Positions 45,351-55,475 are shown, counted from the stretch's first letter. The stretch is 64,000 nucleotides of DNA from an uncultured Flavobacteriaceae bacterium (GCA_947494695.1 CANLWB010000007.1:248001-312000), one strand, 5' to 3'. Translations and numbers: made by a program. Notes: generated by a model not told the origin, from the sequence alone.

Positions 45351-46178
45351 TTATTCTCCAAAAGAATACGTTTTTCCAAAAATAGTGATGGTATAATCAT
45401 TATAATTCAGCTTGACGTCTTCAATATCACCAACATCAATATCTAAAATACCAGATTTAACACCACGTGATAACACGACAAAATGTAACGGTTCTATAAC
45501 AGTTAAAGAGTATTCTAAACCGTCAGAACTTATTCCTGTTTGAACACCTTCTAGTTTGTACTCATCATCCCAAATATTTAATGGCGTATCAGAACCTTCT
45601 ACCCAGGTTCTAACAGAGTCCTCAGTGTAGCGAATAATTGTATCCTCACTTGTGGTAATCTTTCCGTTTTCAATAACTACATTATACTGTACATTGCCTT
45701 CTTGATCTTTTCCTAAGTTTTTCACTTTAAGCAATCCTTCAACCATCGTATCTTCATGATAGAAGTCTGTAAAAGTCGCTGTATGCTCACTATTTGGGTT
45801 TTTGTACCAGTCGGTTGAAACGATTGTAATTTTTCCTTTAAGGGTTATACCGTTTTGAAACACTACACCAGATTGATAATCTACTGTTATCGTTTTAGGA
45901 AAAGTTGTTTCATCATTAGGCTCAATGGTAATGATAGGTTGTTCTGTTTTTGATTCACCAGGTTTTCCTGTCATAGAATTTTGTGCACTTAATAGCGCAT
46001 CTATTCCATTATTACCTAAATCCTGAAAAACTTTGTTAACTACAGCATACTCCGTTAATGCTCCAAGAGCAGACGTTGTAGATGTTGGAGGCGTAGTACT
46101 ATCTACATCCTGTTTGACTTCATCATCCTGACAACTCATTAAGAGTAATGCAAGAATAGGGGCTAGAATTTTTCTCAT
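45351..46178 (-). CDS. Lipoprotein of unknown function
   Basis: The frame extends to 46250 but the ATG at 46178 (MRKILAPILALLLMSC) gives a clear lipobox (LMSC), so this start is used (275 aa). After an Asp/Thr-rich linker, a beta-rich region follows: KTITVDYQSGVVFQNGITLK, KGKITIVSTDWYKNPNSEHT, and YNDYTITIFGKTYSFGE at the end. I do not recognise a family. Likely anchored in the outer membrane. No neighbour gives it a function. Confidence 0.62.
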   Translation of the reverse strand: MRKILAPILALLLMSCQDDEVKQDVDSTTPPTSTTSALGALTEYAVVNKVFQDLGNNGIDALLSAQNSMTGKPGESKTEQPIITIEPNDETTFPKTITVDYQSGVVFQNGITLKGKITIVSTDWYKNPNSEHTATFTDFYHEDTMVEGLLKVKNLGKDQEGNVQYNVVIENGKITTSEDTIIRYTEDSVRTWVEGSDTPLNIWDDEYKLEGVQTGISSDGLEYSLTVIEPLHFVVLSRGVKSGILDIDVGDIEDVKLNYNDYTITIFGKTYSFGE

Positions 46179-46502
46179 AATTATATTATTTATTTGGTCT
46201 AGTAACGTTATAAGTTTCAATTTCATTATAGTACATGATTCGAAAACCACTTTTAACCTATTTTATTCACCATTCATCGAGCCTCAAATTAAAGTAGCAG
46301 CTGTAAAAGTCCGTAGCCATTGACTTTTTGTTTTTATTTAGATTGAAAATAAATAAACTTTTAATCTAATTCACATAACCACCTGTTTAAAAGGGTGTTG
46401 AGATATTTTCATAAATAATGTAGTCCAAAATTGACATAATAACATACTCAAAACCTCCATAATCGTTTAAGAATTTATAATTTTACATATAAAAGAAAAG
46501 TT
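46179..46502. other. Gene-free divergent stretch before TIGR02757 gene
   Basis: 324 AT-rich bases between divergent genes. Promoters are presumably here, but no clear TAnnTTTG box or structure was found. Confidence 0.4.
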
Positions 46503-47267
46503 TTGAATAAAATAGAACTCAAAGACTTTTTGGATGCTAAAGTTCTTCAGTACAATAACCCTAAGTTTATTGAAAGTGACCCCATTCAAATTCCACATCG
46601 ATTCACAAAAAAAGAGGATATAGAAATAGCCGGTTTTTTAACGGCCACCATAGCTTGGGGAAACAGAAAAAGCATTATTAACAATGCCACCCGCCTCATG
46701 AATTTATTAGACAATGCCCCTTTTGACTTTGTTCTAAATCATACAGAAACAGATTTAGAAAAGCTGCTTCCGTATGTACATCGCACCTTTAATGGTGAAG
46801 ACTGTATTCAATTTATAAAGTCCTTAAACCATATCTATACCAAGCATAACGGTTTGGAACATGTTTTCTCTAAATATCAGGAAAAATCATCGTTACAAGT
46901 CGCTATTTCAAAATTTAAATTAACCTTCTTTGAAATAGAGCATTTACGTAGAACGCAAAAACACGTGAGTGACCCCTTGAAAAACTCTGCAGCGAAACGT
47001 ATCAACATGTTCTTACGCTGGATGGTTAGGAACGACAATGCGGGAGTCGATTTTGGTATTTGGAAACGTATTTCCTCATCAACATTATCCTGTCCATTAG
47101 ATGTTCATTCGGGAAATGTGGCGAGAAAATTAGAATTACTTCAACGAAAACAAAATGATGCCAAGGCGCTATTAGAGTTAGATACTTCCCTTAGAACATT
47201 AGACGCTCTCGATCCTGTTAAATACGACTTTGCGTTATTCGGGTTAGGGGTCTTTGAAGGTTTTTAA
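46503..47267 (+). CDS. TIGR02757 family protein
   Basis: 254 residues with a TTG start at 46503. The start is supported by the family N-terminus (NKIELKDFLDAKVLQYNNPK). Family marks include FLTATIAWGNRKSIINNATR, RRTQKHVSDPLKNSAAKRIN, MFLRWMVRNDNAGVDFGIW and PLDVHSGNVARKLELL. The HhH-like helices suggest a DNA-interacting fold, but the biochemical role is unknown in the family. The S10 peptidase gene starts 47 bp later. Confidence 0.82.
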   Translation: MNKIELKDFLDAKVLQYNNPKFIESDPIQIPHRFTKKEDIEIAGFLTATIAWGNRKSIINNATRLMNLLDNAPFDFVLNHTETDLEKLLPYVHRTFNGEDCIQFIKSLNHIYTKHNGLEHVFSKYQEKSSLQVAISKFKLTFFEIEHLRRTQKHVSDPLKNSAAKRINMFLRWMVRNDNAGVDFGIWKRISSSTLSCPLDVHSGNVARKLELLQRKQNDAKALLELDTSLRTLDALDPVKYDFALFGLGVFEGF

Positions 47268-47280
47268 TACGAGTTTTCAG

Positions 47281-47288
47281 TATCTTTG
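47281..47288 (+). promoter_or_regulatory. -7 promoter element for S10 peptidase gene
   Basis: TATCTTTG fits TAnnTTTG and lies 27-34 bp before the start at 47315. A TTTG occurs upstream, but the spacing (24 bp) is longer than the usual 19-20 bp. Confidence 0.45.
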
Positions 47289-47314
47289 TTCATGACTAAT
47301 TCAATATAATTACA

Positions 47315-48802
47315 ATGAGCAAATACATACTTTTCTTATTTTCATTTTTCACATTACTCTCCTTTTCTCAAACGCGAAAAATTCCAATAGACACTATGGT
47401 AGTTACAACGCATAACACCACCATAAAAGGGATGAGTGTATCTTATACGGCCACAACAGGGACACAGCCTGTTTGGAATAAAAGCGACAAACCTATTGCA
47501 ACGTTATATTACACCTATTATGAACGTAATGATGTGAAAGACAGAGCACACAGGCCATAAATTATTTCTTTTAATGGCGGACCGGGATCGGCTTCTGTTT
47601 GGATGCATATTGCATATACGGGACCTAAGGTATTACATATTGATGATGAAGGATACCCGATACAACCATATGGCGTTAAAGACAATCCCAATTCAATTCT
47701 CGACGTGGCCGATATTGTATATGTAAACCCTGTAAATACGGGATACTCTAGAATGGTAGCCAACAAGGAAGGAAATCTCCCGGATAAAGAAACTTTTTTT
47801 GGCATTAATGCCGATATAGCGTATTTAGCCGAATGGATACATACTTTTGTAAGCCGAAAAAACCGTTGGGAATCTCCAAAATACATTATAGGGGAAAGCT
47901 ACGGTGGCACACGCGTTATGGGATTAGCTAACGCATTGCAAAGTAAACAATGGATGTATTTAAATGGTGTTATCCTGGTATCTCCGGCGGACTACAAGCT
48001 TTATAGAACATCTCAACCTATATACTCCGCTTTAAACCTACCCTATTTTACGGCAGCAGCATGGTACCATAAAGCATTGCCACAAGATCTGCAACAAAAA
48101 GATTTGTTGGATCTTTTACCAGAATCTGAGACCTATGCTATTGAAACCTTAATGCCCGCTCTTGCTAAAGGTGGTTTTATTTCGGAAAAAGAAAAACAAG
48201 AGGTCGCTAAAAAAATGGCCTACTATTCGGGGTTAAGTAAAACGGCAATTTTACAGAACAACTTAGATATCCCTACTCGTTTTTTTTGGAAAGAACTACT
48301 TAGAAATAAAACGGGGCAAACGATCGGGCGATTAGATTCAAGATATTTAGGCCTCGACAAAACGGAAGCTGGAGAAGGCCCTGATTATAGTGCCGAATTA
48401 ACATCATGGTTACATGCTTTTACACCAGCAATTAACTATTACATTAAAAATCATCTTAATTTTAAAACAGACGTTAAATACAATATGTTTGGAGATGTGG
48501 GTGTATGGGACAGAAGAAACAATAACGTACGTGATGACCTAAGGAAAGCTATGGCTCAAAACCCCTATTTAAAAGTACTAATTCAATCGGGGTATTACGA
48601 TGGAGCAACCACGTATTTTGCTGCCAAATATTCGATGTGGCAGGTAGATCCAAGTGGAAAAATGAAAGATCGTTTTACCTTTAAAGGCTATAGAGGTGGA
48701 CATATGATGTACCTTCGTCATGATGACTTAATAGCTGCAAATGATGATTTGAGAACGTTTATAAAAAACGCATTAGCTCAAGGAAAGTCTGCGAAATACT
48801 AG
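47315..48802 (+). pseudogene. S10 serine carboxypeptidase gene with one in-frame stop
   Basis: The first 81 codons encode a signal peptide (LLSFSQ) and the S10 N-terminus (TVSYTATTG-like region, SVSYTATTGTQPVWNKSDKP). A TAA at 47558-47560 interrupts. Immediately in the same frame the family continues: IISFNGGPGSASVWMHI, then the catalytic elbow GESYGGTR and C-terminal GYRGGHMM. Both halves align as one protein of about 495 residues, so the stop is a point change. In relatives a Leu codon stands here (TTA to TAA is one base). The downstream part has an ATG at 47603, but it lacks the oxyanion loop and signal peptide. Probably a recent pseudogene, or a sequencing error. Confidence 0.85.
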
Positions 48803-48823
48803 ATGAACTTAAAACAAACGCAT

Positions 48824-48864
48824 AAAAAAACGATTGATAGGAGAAATATATCAATCGTTTTTTT
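48824..48864. terminator. Bidirectional terminator
   Basis: CGATTGATA (48831-48839) pairs with TATCAATCG (48849-48857), flanked by an A-run on the left and a T-run on the right. It lies between convergent S10 and M61 genes. Confidence 0.85.
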
Positions 48865-48882
48865 AAATATTGTATTTGTAAC

Positions 48883-50775
48883 CTAGCCTTTTAACCAGGC
48901 ACTACGTAGTTTTTTCTGAATTTCTGTTGCGCCTTCTTTTTCCACAAGCGCTTTACCAGTTGTATACGTCTTTGTTGTTGTTGCTTTTACGACAATCTCC
49001 TCTCCTGCTCTGTCCAGTACAACCTCAATATCTTTTCCGGGTTTCCAGGTAAAAACACTTTGTAAAAGATTATTCGCATTTTGGAAGGTTAAGGCTTCTC
49101 CATCAATGGATTTAATTACATCGTTAGCCTGTACACCTTGCTCTACCCAAAAGCTATTTTTCATCACCATATCTGTAAAAAAAATAGCTTCCCTTTCTGG
49201 GTCTCCGGTCACAATTGGAGCGCCATTCATTAAGATGTAGTTCGTCTCTATTTTTGCCTCGCCAATCTCCAATCCTACTTTTTCGAAAAAGTCATTATAA
49301 TTAATTGGAATATCACCAATAACATGAGTATCAAAGAAATTACGTAATGACGGATAGGTCATTGCAACAATTTCATCAATTAGCTTATCATCTTCAAAAG
49401 GTTTGTTCTTGCCATATTTATTGGAGAGTTCTTTCATTAATGATAAAACACCTCTGTTTCCTTTACTTTCCTCTCTTAATAAAATATCAATGCACATACC
49501 GATTAAAGTTCCCTTTTGATATACATTTATGTATTGATCTTTATAAGGAGCTTTCAAAACATTTTCACTCATAATAGTAAAACTCATCGCATCATTCATC
49601 TGTTTTGACTGGTGAATTTTATCCATGATTTTTCCATAAAACTCTGCTTCATCAATAAGCCCTTGATCTACCTGAAACAAATTCGCAAAGTACTCCGTTA
49701 TCCCTTCATACATCCATAAATGCTTAGAAAATGTTGGTTGATTATAATCGAAATAATGCACATCCTCAGAGTGAATACTCAATGGTGTAACGATATGAAA
49801 AAACTCATGAGATACGACATCTGTCATACTTTCGGCAAGAGCTTCATCTGGCATAGATTCTGGCAATACAACAACGGTAGATGTGTGATGTTCTAAGGCT
49901 CCAAATCCTTTTGGGGAATCCTCTTTCCCTTCCGATAAGTACAAATAAATATCGTAGCGTGCTGTGGCATTGATATCTCCCAAATATGCTTTTTGTGCCT
50001 GCATCATCTTAAAAACCGTCTCTTTTAAAGACTTGGCAGAATGTACTTTATTAGGAGAATAAACACTCAACACTATTTTAATGTTCCCCACTTCAAACAC
50101 TTCAACATCCAAATTTCCATACATCATTGGATTATCTGTAATTTCAAAATACCTGGTCGCAAAATAACTTGTCGTGATGAACTTACCATCTTCACTAGTT
50201 GTCGATCCTGTATTTTGCAAAGCTGAGGTACGAACAAAGTCTGCCGGAGCCGTTATATCTAATTTGTATTGATTATTTTTTAACGAATCAAAGTACCCTA
50301 TAAAACCATGTAGATTCAACACATAGTTGTTAGGTTCTATATTGGTTCCAGATGGAGAAAAAGGGGTGTCTTTTCCAATACCTCCACTAGCTTCAATGTC
50401 GTAAGTATCGTTGACTAAATAAGTAATTTTATCTAACTGCTTGGCATTTTCAATGGTCCATGAGTTCGTATCCACCTTATTAACAGTCATTTCGTTTCCG
50501 TTGTAATCAAATGCTTTTAAACCTTCCACATATTTACCAAAATCACTAACGGCATAAGTTCCCTGTACAACTCTAGGTAGGCGATACGTCACCGTTTCTA
50601 GTGTAAAACGTCCGGGATTAATGGTCACCGGAGCCTTATCATTATCGATAGCAGATAAATCTATTGAGGTTTCTATAGGTAAATTAAAAGCTAAATCTTT
50701 TTTTATGTTTTTTGTGGGGCTACAACTTGCTAGTAACATGCCTGAAAATAAAGCGGCTATAGTTTTAGTCTTCAT
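48883..50775 (-). CDS. M61-family peptidase lipoprotein with PDZ domain
   Basis: The frame opens at 50808 but the ATG at 50775 (MKTKTIAALFSGMLLASC) provides the lipoprotein signal, so 630 residues are assigned. The zinc motif HEFFH is at 323-327 and the third ligand is E357 in WMYEGITEYF. These mark the M61 glycyl-aminopeptidase family. An N-terminal beta domain precedes, and the C-terminus (GVQANDVIKSIDGEAL, PGKDIEVVLDRAGEE) is a PDZ domain. It acts on peptides outside the inner membrane. It is transcribed alone. Confidence 0.9.
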   Translation of the reverse strand: MKTKTIAALFSGMLLASCSPTKNIKKDLAFNLPIETSIDLSAIDNDKAPVTINPGRFTLETVTYRLPRVVQGTYAVSDFGKYVEGLKAFDYNGNEMTVNKVDTNSWTIENAKQLDKITYLVNDTYDIEASGGIGKDTPFSPSGTNIEPNNYVLNLHGFIGYFDSLKNNQYKLDITAPADFVRTSALQNTGSTTSEDGKFITTSYFATRYFEITDNPMMYGNLDVEVFEVGNIKIVLSVYSPNKVHSAKSLKETVFKMMQAQKAYLGDINATARYDIYLYLSEGKEDSPKGFGALEHHTSTVVVLPESMPDEALAESMTDVVSHEFFHIVTPLSIHSEDVHYFDYNQPTFSKHLWMYEGITEYFANLFQVDQGLIDEAEFYGKIMDKIHQSKQMNDAMSFTIMSENVLKAPYKDQYINVYQKGTLIGMCIDILLREESKGNRGVLSLMKELSNKYGKNKPFEDDKLIDEIVAMTYPSLRNFFDTHVIGDIPINYNDFFEKVGLEIGEAKIETNYILMNGAPIVTGDPEREAIFFTDMVMKNSFWVEQGVQANDVIKSIDGEALTFQNANNLLQSVFTWKPGKDIEVVLDRAGEEIVVKATTTKTYTTGKALVEKEGATEIQKKLRSAWLKG

Positions 50776-50872
50776 TAAGTTAACGTTTGTTTTTAGATTG
50801 ACGCGCAAAATACCAATATGTTACGGGCTCCTTTCTTAAGAATATGTTAAAAAGTTAAATTATATTCGCTTC

Positions 50873-51880
50873 ATGCAAAATCCTTTAGTTAGTATACTCA
50901 TTCCTTTTAAAAACACAGAAACCTATATAGAAGCTTGTCTGGTATCGATTTTGAATCAAACGTATACAAATTGGGAACTCATCATTGTAGACGATGGTTC
51001 TACAGATTCCAGTTTCGACATTGTCGAAACGTTTGCTAAAACAGATAGCAGAATTACCCTTTTAAAGAACAATGGTTCCGGTATTATAGAGGCCTTGCGA
51101 TTAGCTTTTAAACATAGTAAGGGAACATTTATTACACGTATGGACAGCGATGATATTATGAGGTCCCATAAATTAGAAGTGTTGGCAAATAATCTCATAA
51201 AATATGGTGCTCAACATGTTGCAATTGGAATGGTACGCTATTTCTGCGAAGGTGGCATCAATGCGGGATATAAACTCTATGAAACCTGGTTGAATGATTT
51301 AACCAAAACAGGTAACAATTATGATGATATTTATAAGGAATGTGTAGTTCCTTCTCCCTGTTGGATGATTAACCGGACGGATTTAATTGCTTGCGATGCA
51401 TTTAACCCGAACCGATACCCCGAAGATTACGATCTAACATTTCGGTTTTATAAGCACAACTTCAAATGTATTCCCTGTCACGATGTTATACACGATTGGA
51501 GAGATTATAGCACCCGTACCTCCAGAACCCATGAGCATTACGCCGCCAATCATTTTTTAGATATTAAAATGCGCTATTTTTTAGAGCTGGATTATAACCC
51601 TAATAAATCACTTGTGGTGTGGGGAGCTGGTGGTAAAGGTAAAAAAGTGGCACAAATCCTTATTGAAAAAAATATGCCTTTTATCTGGATTTGTGACAAT
51701 CCTAATAAAATTGGTAAAAATATTTATGGAGTAACACTAGCCCCCTTTAATACGTTAGCCTCCATTGAAAATCCACAAAGTATCGTGACGGTTGCCAATA
51801 AAGAAGCCCAAATAGAGATTAGAAATTATATGAATGCATTACACCTGAAAAACATTCGGGATTATGCATTCTTTTGTTAA
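50873..51880 (+). CDS. Family 2 glycosyltransferase with C-terminal extension
   Basis: 335 residues. The GT2 fold shows VSILIPFKNTETYIEACL, IIVDDGSTDSS and the metal-binding RMDSDDIM. After about residue 240 a second domain appears with a Rossmann-like start (VVWGAGGKGKKVAQIL). That extension is unusual for the shortest GT2 proteins and may bind a nucleotide or position a partner. It likely adds a sugar to a surface glycan or protein. No other glycan genes are near. Confidence 0.85.
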   Translation: MQNPLVSILIPFKNTETYIEACLVSILNQTYTNWELIIVDDGSTDSSFDIVETFAKTDSRITLLKNNGSGIIEALRLAFKHSKGTFITRMDSDDIMRSHKLEVLANNLIKYGAQHVAIGMVRYFCEGGINAGYKLYETWLNDLTKTGNNYDDIYKECVVPSPCWMINRTDLIACDAFNPNRYPEDYDLTFRFYKHNFKCIPCHDVIHDWRDYSTRTSRTHEHYAANHFLDIKMRYFLELDYNPNKSLVVWGAGGKGKKVAQILIEKNMPFIWICDNPNKIGKNIYGVTLAPFNTLASIENPQSIVTVANKEAQIEIRNYMNALHLKNIRDYAFFC

Positions 51881-51919
51881 AATTTTCTAATATGGGCTAT
51901 ATACATTTTCATACGACCA

Positions 51920-51948
51920 TTGAAAATGAAAAAAAATATGTAGTTTTG
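51920..51948 (+). promoter_or_regulatory. -33/-7 promoter of BatA-type operon
   Basis: TTG (51920-51922), 18-bp spacer, TAGTTTTG (51941-51948). This is close to the TTTG-N19-TAnnTTTG consensus. The start is 17 bp after the -7 box. Confidence 0.5.
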
Positions 51949-51964
51949 ACAAATCTAAAAATGA

Positions 51965-53887
51965 ATGCACTTTAAATACCCTGAACTTCTTTACGCTTTA
52001 TTTTTACTCCTTATTCCGATAATTGTTCACCTATTTCAATTACGCAAATTTCAAAAAGTTCCTTTTACCAATGTAGCCTTTTTAAAGGAAGCTACTATTC
52101 AAACCCGTAAAAGTTCTCAAATAAAAAAATGGCTTATTTTATGCACTAGGTTATTGCTGTTGGCGACCATTGTTTTTGCATTCGCTCAGCCATTTACATC
52201 CAAATCCAACACTTTTAAAACTAAAAAGGAAACGGTTATTTATTTAGATAATTCTTTTAGTTTACAGGCAAAAGGGAATCAGGGAGAATTGTTAAAACGA
52301 GCCGTTCAGGATATTATAAGTCATGTTCCCGATACTGATAATATATCCTTACTAACAAACGATAATACTTATAAAAACACCAATATAAAGGCTATTAAAA
52401 ACGACTTGCTTCAACTCGGTTATTCTTCAAACCACCTGACAGCCGAAGCGGCCTTATTAAAAAGCAAAACGTTTTTCAGTAAAGATCAAGGTACAATAAA
52501 GCATTTGGTTTTTATTTCAGATTTTCAGCAAGATGAATCGAATTTCAATCCAAAATCAGATTCACTCACGACTATTCATTTGGTAAAATTACAACCCGTA
52601 AACACTAGTAATATTACTATAGACAGTGCTTATATTTCAAAAAAAACAGCATCTTCTTTAGAATTGAAAGTGCTTATAAAAAATAGCGGAAATTCCATTG
52701 ACAATTTACCCGTATCCTTGTTTAGTGATAACAAATTAATTGCAAAAACCTCGGTTGCTATTGGGGATGCTGTAGAGACCACGTTCTCGATACCTGTACA
52801 TGAAATTGTTAATGGGAAGATAACAATTGATGATATCAACCTGCAATTCGATAATAGTCTATTCTTTAATATTAACAACGGTACTAAGGTTAACGTACTC
52901 GCTATAAATACTGCGGAGGACTCCTTTTTAAAACGTATTTATACCACGGACGAATTCAATTATACCGGAATTTCAGAACATCAGTTAAACTATAACATTA
53001 TCGATCAGCAGCATCTTATCATATTAAATGAACTGGATGTTATTCCTAATGCCCTCTCTGCCGCCTTAAGACAATTTACAGGCCAAGGAGGTTCTTTGGT
53101 TGTTATCCCATCAACACAAATAAACAAATCATCTTATAGAGATTTATTAGCCAGTTATGGTTCTAATTTTGGAACCTTAATTAATTCTGAAAAACGCATA
53201 ACCACCATTAATTATGCACACCCTTTGTATAACAATGGTGTATTTGAAAAGCAGGTCACTAATTTTCAATATCCCAAAGTACAGAGTTTTTATCGTTCGT
53301 CTACGAATAACGCTTCCGTTTTACAGTTTGAGGATGGTCACCCCTTTCTACACCAATCCAAAAACACTTATGTTTTTACGGCAGCTCTGGCCGAGGAAAA
53401 TTCAAATTTCGTGAATTCCCCCTTAATTGTTCCAACACTTTATAATATTGGTAAACAAAGTCTTAAAAGTCCGAACTTGTATTACGTTATTGGATATGAA
53501 AACACATTCGATGTTGACACCCAGCTACAGCAAGATGATATTTTATCGCTCGTTAAAAACGAGATTAATATGATCCCAAGGCAACAATATTTTAATAATA
53601 AAGTGGTAGTAAGCACCTCTAACGAGCCTTCGGTAGCCAATATTTACACCATTAAAAATAAAAACGAAGACATCGAAAATATAAGTTATAACTATGATAG
53701 AAGTGAGAGTCAGCTCATCTACAGAAATCTTTCAGCGTCTAAACATGTAACTATTAGTAATTCAATTACTGAAATTTTCGACACTCTAAAAAGTGATACA
53801 AAAGTTAATGCGCTATGGAAATGGTTTGTTATTTTTGCACTGACGTTACTGATTATTGAAATGGGGATCTTAAAATACTTTAAATGA
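51965..53887 (+). CDS. BatA-domain membrane protein
   Basis: 640 residues. The N-terminal 80 residues match the BatA/aerotolerance regulator domain: two hydrophobic segments (LYALFLLLIPIIVHLFQL and WLILCTRLLLLATIVFAFAQ) around a short linker. A von Willebrand-like fold (ETVIYLDNSFSLQA, HLVFISDFQQDES) and beta-rich regions follow. A C-terminal helix (WFVIFALTLLIIEMGILKYF) ends it. Bat proteins act in the envelope, possibly in aerotolerance, but the role is unclear. It overlaps the next gene by 4 bases and heads a five-gene run. Confidence 0.8.
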   Translation: MHFKYPELLYALFLLLIPIIVHLFQLRKFQKVPFTNVAFLKEATIQTRKSSQIKKWLILCTRLLLLATIVFAFAQPFTSKSNTFKTKKETVIYLDNSFSLQAKGNQGELLKRAVQDIISHVPDTDNISLLTNDNTYKNTNIKAIKNDLLQLGYSSNHLTAEAALLKSKTFFSKDQGTIKHLVFISDFQQDESNFNPKSDSLTTIHLVKLQPVNTSNITIDSAYISKKTASSLELKVLIKNSGNSIDNLPVSLFSDNKLIAKTSVAIGDAVETTFSIPVHEIVNGKITIDDINLQFDNSLFFNINNGTKVNVLAINTAEDSFLKRIYTTDEFNYTGISEHQLNYNIIDQQHLIILNELDVIPNALSAALRQFTGQGGSLVVIPSTQINKSSYRDLLASYGSNFGTLINSEKRITTINYAHPLYNNGVFEKQVTNFQYPKVQSFYRSSTNNASVLQFEDGHPFLHQSKNTYVFTAALAEENSNFVNSPLIVPTLYNIGKQSLKSPNLYYVIGYENTFDVDTQLQQDDILSLVKNEINMIPRQQYFNNKVVVSTSNEPSVANIYTIKNKNEDIENISYNYDRSESQLIYRNLSASKHVTISNSITEIFDTLKSDTKVNALWKWFVIFALTLLIIEMGILKYFK

Positions 53888-55140
53888 ACGTACTGATAAA
53901 ATCTGCTACCATTATAGATTCAAAAAGTGAGTTTCACAATACAACTCAAGATATCTTAATTGAAAATGGTGCGATTTCTAAGATTGCTAACAGCATAAAA
54001 AACACTAAAAAGTATAAGGAAATAAAACTAGAAAACCTTCATATTTCTCAGGGTTGGTTTGATAGTAGCGTATGTTTTGGCGAACCGGGGTTTGAAGAGC
54101 GTGAAACTATTAAAAACGGACTTAAAACTGCTGCTGCTTCAGGTTTTACGGCTGTAGCTTTGAATGCGAACACAAACCCGGTAATAGATTCTAATTCAGA
54201 TATAACTTTCGTAAATGCGAAATCTAATAACCATGCCGTTACCTTATTACCAATTGGTTCACTTACTTTAGGGAGCAAGGGTGTTGACTTAGCAGAACTT
54301 TATGATATGAGCTCTGCCGGGGCTGTAGCTTTTTACGATTATAAAAAGCCGATCTCTAACCCCAATCTTATGAAAATTGCCTTGCAATATGCCGGGAATT
54401 TTGATGGTTTGGTATGTGCATTCCCTCAAGAAAGTAAAATTTCGGGAAAGGGTGTTATGAATGAAAATATAATGAGTACATCATTAGGACTAAAAGGGAA
54501 TCCCGCTTTAGCGGAAGAACTGCAAGTCGTTCGCGATTTGTTTCTATTGGAATACACTGGCGGGAAATTACATATCCCGACCATATCTACTGCGAAATCG
54601 GTAGCACTTATAAGAGAAGCCAAGAAGAAAAAACTAGATATTACCTGTAGTGTTGCCATACATAATTTAAGTTATACAGATGATGTCCTAACCGATTTTA
54701 ATACCGATTTTAAGGTGTTACCCCCATTACGTACTCAAGAGGATGTAGACGCGCTAATTGCGGGTGTTAAAGACGGTACTATAGATATGGTAACCAGCGA
54801 TCATAATCCTATTGATATTGAACAAAAAAAGATAGAATTCGATCATGCAGCGTATGGTACTATTGGTCTGGAAAGTGCTTTTGGAGCATTGCAAAATATT
54901 TTTACCACAAAAAAGACCGTAGAACTCTTAACAAAAGGAAAATCCCGATTTTCTTTAGAGCAAACTCCTATTAATATTGGAAACAAAGCCAATATCACAC
55001 TTTTTAACCCTAGTACAACATATACTTTTGGTAAGAACGATATGGTTTCAAAATCCAAAAACGCCATTTTCGAAGGAGCTAACTTAAAAGGGAAAGTTTA
55101 TGGCATCGTAGCGAACAATAAAATTTCATTAAACCCATAA
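53884..55140 (+). CDS. Dihydroorotase-like protein lacking metal-binding His residues
   Basis: 418 residues, amidohydrolase fold of the dihydroorotase type. The catalytic motif D-x-H-x-H-x-R-E-P-G is instead D60-S-S62-V-C64-F-G66-E-P-G: both His ligands and the substrate Arg are replaced. The later TSDHNP keeps Asp and His, but the usual HxE metal-ligand position reads AFPQES. The protein is full length and undamaged, so loss of catalysis appears ancient, as in non-catalytic DHOase partners (PyrC') known in some bacteria. It overlaps the BatA-type gene by 4 bases. A scaffold or regulatory role in pyrimidine synthesis is inference. Confidence 0.85.
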   Translation: MNVLIKSATIIDSKSEFHNTTQDILIENGAISKIANSIKNTKKYKEIKLENLHISQGWFDSSVCFGEPGFEERETIKNGLKTAAASGFTAVALNANTNPVIDSNSDITFVNAKSNNHAVTLLPIGSLTLGSKGVDLAELYDMSSAGAVAFYDYKKPISNPNLMKIALQYAGNFDGLVCAFPQESKISGKGVMNENIMSTSLGLKGNPALAEELQVVRDLFLLEYTGGKLHIPTISTAKSVALIREAKKKKLDITCSVAIHNLSYTDDVLTDFNTDFKVLPPLRTQEDVDALIAGVKDGTIDMVTSDHNPIDIEQKKIEFDHAAYGTIGLESAFGALQNIFTTKKTVELLTKGKSRFSLEQTPINIGNKANITLFNPSTTYTFGKNDMVSKSKNAIFEGANLKGKVYGIVANNKISLNP

Positions 55141-55142
55141 TA

Positions 55143-55475
55143 ATGACCGAAAAAGAAATTGAAGCAGGAAAAACATATGCAATCGTAAGTTATCTAACGA
55201 TATTTGGGACGATCATTGCCTTTTTCCTAAACAATGAGACTAAAAATACATTTGCGAGCTTCCATATAAGGCAAGCTCTTGGTTTATGGCTAACCTTCTT
55301 TGCTCTCGGGTATATTGTAGGGAGTTTCGATAGTTGGGCCATCTCCTCTGGCTTTTACTTGTTCTTTGTCGTGCTTTTTATCTACGGTTTTATAAATGCC
55401 GTTAGAGGAAAAGCTCTAGCTGTACCTCTGGTTGGAAACTTATATCAAAAAATATTTGCAAATCTTGGTAGATAA
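55143..55475 (+). CDS. DUF4870/Tic20-like small membrane protein
   Basis: 110 residues with three to four hydrophobic segments (YAIVSYLTIFGTIIAFFL, ALGLWLTFFALGYIV, FYLFFVVLFIYGFIN). Looks like DUF4870-type membrane proteins of unknown function. It begins 2 bases after the dihydroorotase-like gene and ends directly against the next start, so it is in the same operon. Confidence 0.72.
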   Translation: MTEKEIEAGKTYAIVSYLTIFGTIIAFFLNNETKNTFASFHIRQALGLWLTFFALGYIVGSFDSWAISSGFYLFFVVLFIYGFINAVRGKALAVPLVGNLYQKIFANLGR

